Source of the DNA: Bacteroides timonensis
GTDB lineage: Bacteria; Bacteroidota; Bacteroidia; Bacteroidales; Bacteroidaceae
Assembly (NCBI RefSeq): GCF_000513195.1
Contig: NZ_CBVI010000016.1
Location: 1 to 64,000, forward strand
DNA length: 64,000 nucleotides
Direction: 5' to 3'
Below, piece by piece: positions 60,669-64,000 of the stretch; the first letter of the stretch is position 1; every line of letters starts with the position of its first letter. Below the pieces are notes generated by a model. The model was not told where the DNA came from. It searched no databases and saw nothing but the letters and a program-made list of their open reading frames with translations. The position numbers and the translations under genes were made by a program.

Positions 60669-63104
60669 TGGAGCAGCATACTTCGCCTTCAGCTCCTCTA
60701 CTCCCATTCCGGTAAAGTAGTCTTCAATAAAATCCCAGCGTTTCGTATCATCCATTCCATCCGTTCCGAAGAAGAAAGAGAACAGTTCGATCTGCTCCTG
60801 GAATATCTGCTCATTATTCTCAAGTATCAGATTGTGATATTCATCGGAGGACGCGATCTGCTGTAAGCTCTCAGGGTCATCGAAACACACCTGCACACAA
60901 GGCGTACCGCCACCTTCTACACTGAATGAAAGACAATCGAGCATGGAAAGGAGATTAAGCAGCATATTCAAATCAGAGAACGGAGTGCTATAGAACAATA
61001 ACCGGTCACCTTTTTTACCCACAATGCGCTGACTAAAGAGTTTCTGATAGCGCGACAGCAACAAGTCAAATCCTTTCGTCACCGTGAAAGAAAGTTCATT
61101 GGAGTCTTTCTTCTTCACACTACTGATATAGCTCACACTACGCCCTTCTTCCGTACGTGACTCCAGCAGTGAACCAATGAAACGTTTCGCTGACGGCACA
61201 TCCATACCATGCTCGGCAAATATCGCACGCAATTCTTCTTCATCAAAACGCCCTTTAGTCTTCCGCAACTTATCAACAAGCAAAGTCTTCAAACTATAGA
61301 ACAGTCCATCCATTCGTTGGCGAATTACGGCTGCATCTTCTTTCAGCAATACTTCATGCTTACCCACAGACACTGCACGGGAACCTTCCCACAACGTACC
61401 ACCATTCAATTTCTGTTTAAATTCTCTATATCCCAACTCTGCGAAACGTTCTTCCCACAGTTTCTCCAAACGTGCCGTGTATACATCTTCCGTGCCCTTC
61501 ACCTTCGTAAGATAATCCTTGAACTCATGAATAAAAACATCACCAGTCTTATCCTGAATATATCCTTCCGTCAGCAGGTTTTGCGGACTCACTTCCAACA
61601 ATTTCTTTCCATAACGATGGCTCAAATCATCTTCCAACCATAGCAGAGCAGTCTTAATCAATTGCCCAAGTTCCGCTTCATATTCCAGCTTGTTCTTCAT
61701 TCTTGGCAATTTCACCACAAACTCAAAGTCGGACAAAGACACCAGCATTTCCTGTTTTTCGCCTTTCATCCGGTACACTTCCATCAGCTTCTTCAAAATC
61801 AGCGACAACTGTTCCTGTGCTATATTGCCCGCCATGTGCAGGCGCTTCATATAATAGAAATCCCTTTCATGATAATCCGTTGCCGAAATACCATGAATCT
61901 CCGTATCACGGGCTGCACGTCCGATCTCCTGTATATAGTCCACAAATGTGCTGGAGGGCGCCACATGATACACCCGGTCAATATCACTGATATCCACCCC
62001 CATGCCGAATGCCTTTGTAGCCACAATCATGCGCTTCTCGCCTTCTTTGAACTCCTGTACAATAGCAGCTTTTTGTTCTTTGTCCTTCTTACCATAGTAG
62101 GAGGCGACCAGGTGCCAATCCGTCGATTTCACCCACGTTTTCAGACGCATGTCGATACCACCTGCAAAAGGATAATAAAGAATAGTCTTATGCCCGTCGA
62201 GGAAATCCTCTACACGGTCAGCCACAACACGCTGTTTGGCTTTATCATAGGTTTCTCCTTCCTCTATCTCCATCTGCCGGATATCAAAGCCGATGTTCCG
62301 GCGTTTCACTGTACCTGCATAAAGCACACATGGCTCCATTTGCAATGAACGAATGGTTTCGAACACCATGTCATTCCCTCCTTTCGGATTCCATACAGCC
62401 GTAGCCGTCAGTGCAAAGAGCGGGAATGCATATCCAAGGCTTTTCTTCAAGCCTTGCAGATAACGCCCCAGAAACCAATAATCCACACGGAATTCCTTGC
62501 CCCATGTAGTTACCGTATGGGCTTCGTCTACTACGACCAGACCGATACGCCGTTCACCTGCAAAGTGCTTGATATCATACGAGAGCAACAACTCCGGTGA
62601 AAGATAGAATAGATCCACCTCACTTTCACGCACCTGCCTGTACACTTCGTTCTTCTGTTCAGGCGACAAATCGGAAGAGGCATACGCCACACGCATGTAC
62701 CCCAATTCCTGCAAGCCTTCCACCTGGTCTACAATCAATGCTTTCAAGGGAGATACGACAATGGTAAGCATCCCGTATTCGTTACCCAGATAGATGGCAG
62801 GCAACTGGAACAACAGAGATTTTCCCGCACCGGTAGGTGCTGTAAGCAAGATGTTATCCACATCTTCTCCTCCATTCCGGGCTTTCTCTGCTTCGACAAT
62901 AACACTTTCTATCAATTGTCCCTGTGAAATTTGAAGCGTGTCCTTCCCCTTGAACAAATCGTCGTACACTTCCAGATCACGAAATTGTTCGTAACCGTAA
63001 GTCTCTTTTAAAAGCGTGTATACCGCTTCCCGGCAATCTCCGGGTAAGTGCCGTTCTTTTAGTTCCGGCAGGCGGCATGCCGTTTTTTCTCGTGTTTCAG
63101 TCAT
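60663..63104 (-). CDS. RecQ-like DEAH-box DNA helicase
   Basis: 813 residues. Helicase motifs: Walker A TAPTGAGKS (88-96), VVSPLKALIVDQV, DEAHTVTTWG near 192, ALTATAV near 235, and TKAFGMGVDISDIDRVYHVAP with QEIGRAARD near 390. The C-terminal 400 residues match no RQC or HRDC domain that I recognise. It is likely a 3'-5' DNA helicase. Convergent overlap of six bases with the DUF3037 gene and the odd C-terminal half suggest a specialised role; defence or repair cannot be told apart here. Confidence 0.85.
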   Translation of the reverse strand: MTETREKTACRLPELKERHLPGDCREAVYTLLKETYGYEQFRDLEVYDDLFKGKDTLQISQGQLIESVIVEAEKARNGGEDVDNILLTAPTGAGKSLLFQLPAIYLGNEYGMLTIVVSPLKALIVDQVEGLQELGYMRVAYASSDLSPEQKNEVYRQVRESEVDLFYLSPELLLSYDIKHFAGERRIGLVVVDEAHTVTTWGKEFRVDYWFLGRYLQGLKKSLGYAFPLFALTATAVWNPKGGNDMVFETIRSLQMEPCVLYAGTVKRRNIGFDIRQMEIEEGETYDKAKQRVVADRVEDFLDGHKTILYYPFAGGIDMRLKTWVKSTDWHLVASYYGKKDKEQKAAIVQEFKEGEKRMIVATKAFGMGVDISDIDRVYHVAPSSTFVDYIQEIGRAARDTEIHGISATDYHERDFYYMKRLHMAGNIAQEQLSLILKKLMEVYRMKGEKQEMLVSLSDFEFVVKLPRMKNKLEYEAELGQLIKTALLWLEDDLSHRYGKKLLEVSPQNLLTEGYIQDKTGDVFIHEFKDYLTKVKGTEDVYTARLEKLWEERFAELGYREFKQKLNGGTLWEGSRAVSVGKHEVLLKEDAAVIRQRMDGLFYSLKTLLVDKLRKTKGRFDEEELRAIFAEHGMDVPSAKRFIGSLLESRTEEGRSVSYISSVKKKDSNELSFTVTKGFDLLLSRYQKLFSQRIVGKKGDRLLFYSTPFSDLNMLLNLLSMLDCLSFSVEGGGTPCVQVCFDDPESLQQIASSDEYHNLILENNEQIFQEQIELFSFFFGTDGMDDTKRWDFIEDYFTGMGVEELKAKYAAPL

Positions 63105-63115
63105 AAATGGAATAA

Positions 63116-63174
63116 TATAAAAAAGAGGCAGTCCTCCTAACCTGTTACAAACAGATCTAACGGACTACCTCTTT
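63116..63174 (-). terminator. Intrinsic terminator of the DUF2795 gene
   Basis: A 13-bp stem with one G-U pair (AAAGAGGTAGTCC/GGACTGCCTCTTT; plus-strand halves 63122-63134 and 63162-63174) and a 27-base loop, followed by a T-rich run on the minus strand. It lies just upstream of the helicase start. Confidence 0.8.
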
Positions 63175-63228
63175 CTATGTGTTAACTACCTTGTATTTCT
63201 CCAACCGGAGCAAGGCTTAAAAAGCATG

Positions 63229-63450
63229 CTAATACTCCTCTTCGTTAAAGAAGAAATCCTCTTTGCTGGGATAATCGGGCCATATATCTTCAATACTTTC
63301 ATAAATATCGCCTTCATCTTCCATTTCCTGCAAATTTTCAATCACTTCGAGCGGAGCGCCCGAACGAATGGCATAATCTATTAATTCGTCCTTGGTTGCC
63401 GGCCAGGGAGCATCTTCCAGTTTAGATGCTAATTCCAATGTCCAATACAT
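63229..63450 (-). CDS. DUF2795 family small acidic protein
   Basis: 73 residues, MYWTLELASKLEDAPWPATK, matching the DUF2795 pattern (W-T-ELASKLEDAPWPATKDEL, AIRSGAPLEVIENL). It is very acidic at the C-terminus (EDFFFNEEEY). The function is unknown. It sits 72 bases downstream of the cobalamin adenosyltransferase gene, with a -7 box between. Confidence 0.85.
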   Translation of the reverse strand: MYWTLELASKLEDAPWPATKDELIDYAIRSGAPLEVIENLQEMEDEGDIYESIEDIWPDYPSKEDFFFNEEEY

Positions 63451-63502
63451 AAGTCCTAAGTATTAAAATTGTGAATATTAAGTCCTACTTTCTATTTTTC
63501 GG

Positions 63503-63510
63503 CAAAAGTA
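63503..63510 (-). promoter_or_regulatory. -7 box of the DUF2795 gene
   Basis: Minus-strand TACTTTTGC fits TAnnTTTGC; the -33 box is not convincing. The leader would be about 48 nt. Confidence 0.4.
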
Positions 63511-63522
63511 TAATAAAATCTC

Positions 63523-64000
63523 TCACTTACAACTATTATCCCAAAATATTTCATCTTTTTTCTCATCCCAGTTGATTTTCCGTGACAAGACAAACAAATA
63601 ATCGGACAAACGGTTCACATAAGCAAGCAATTCGGGAGCAACTGCGCATTGTTCAGCCAAGGCCAGAATACGACGTTCCGCCCTGCGGCAGACCGTGCGG
63701 CAAACATGACAAACAGATGCTCCACGACTACCGCCGGGCAATATAAACGCATGCAATGGAGGCAGCAGATTATCCAAACGGTCTATTTCATGCTCAATAC
63801 GCTCTATTTCTTCGGGATGGATAACACTGGCACAATTCAATTCTGTCTTTTCAAGATCGGTAGCCAGATTGGAACCTACTGCGAAAAGACGATCCTGAAT
63901 ATGACGGACTAATGTTTTATCTCTTTCATCGGACAGATAAGTAATGAGTACTCCCAGATTGGCATTCAATTCGTCTACTGTACCGTAAGCTTCCAAGCGA
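63523..64000 (-). CDS. Cob(I)alamin adenosyltransferase, PduO type, 5' end outside window
   Basis: The last ~158 residues of a PduO-type corrinoid adenosyltransferase, including [13 protein letters not shown] at the cut, [25 protein letters not shown], and [19 protein letters not shown]. It makes adenosylcobalamin from ATP and cob(I)alamin. The usual N-terminal ATP-binding TGG..TSL segment is beyond the right edge. The first codon in the window is not the start; the frame runs out at 64000. Confidence 0.9.
   Translation of the reverse strand, partial: RLEAYGTVDELNANLGVLITYLSDERDKTLVRHIQDRLFAVGSNLATDLEKTELNCASVIHPEEIERIEHEIDRLDNLLPPLHAFILPGGSRGASVCHVCRTVCRRAERRILALAEQCAVAPELLAYVNRLSDYLFVLSRKINWDEKKDEIFWDNSCK

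Overview
The window is a chromosomal segment of a Bacteroidales bacterium, most likely a gut Bacteroides. The evidence is AT-rich intergenic DNA, repeated matches to the Bacteroidetes housekeeping promoter (TTTG, 19-21 nt, TAnnTTTG), mostly absent Shine-Dalgarno sequences, and family features such as a 1430-residue RpoC, bL17 with an Ala/Glu-rich tail, DUF3467 and DUF2795 proteins, and a PorP-GldKLMN cluster. Species assignment is inference.

Left flank (1-3.1 kb): a membrane-anchored MutS-family ATPase, a small membrane protein and a small exported protein. Translation core (3.2-35 kb, minus strand): almost the whole ancestral ribosomal and RNA polymerase super-cluster. Read in the direction of transcription (right to left) it is tRNA-Thr(UGU), tRNA-Tyr(GUA), tRNA-Thr(GGU), tuf, tRNA-Trp(CCA), secE, nusG, rplK, rplA, rplJ, rplL, rpoB, rpoC, a terminator, a DUF3467 gene, then rpsL, rpsG, fusA, rpsJ, rplC, rplD, rplW, rplB, rpsS, rplV, rpsC, rplP, rpmC, rpsQ, rplN, rplX, rplE, rpsN, rpsH, rplF, rplR, rpsE, rpmD, rplO, secY, map, infA, rpmJ, rpsM, rpsK, rpsD, rpoA and rplQ, ending at a strong terminator. 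Upstream lie hpf, xerC and rpsU.

Middle (37-51.3 kb): Xaa-Pro aminopeptidase, gamma-carbonic-anhydrase-like protein, waaA (Kdo transferase), gltX, a PgpH-type HD phosphohydrolase, an unknown membrane protein, a low-molecular-weight tyrosine phosphatase, an ECF sigma module (two-helix membrane protein, sigma factor, outer-membrane barrel) and priA.

Right (51.4-64 kb): a porin-like barrel, then the type IX secretion/gliding core gldN, gldM, gldL, gldK, porP (transcribed porP to gldN). After it come a GNAT acetyltransferase, a repeat-bearing intergenic stretch with a large imperfect cruciform, a DUF488 protein, a HipA-like kinase overlapping a DUF3037 gene, a convergent RecQ-like helicase, a DUF2795 protein and the 3' part of a cobalamin adenosyltransferase gene cut by the window edge.

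The best candidates for something little described are the HipA-like kinase/DUF3037 pair beside the RecQ-like helicase, the three-copy palindromic repeat just upstream, and the complete T9SS motor operon in a Bacteroides-like genome. No CRISPR array, insertion sequence or rRNA gene was seen.
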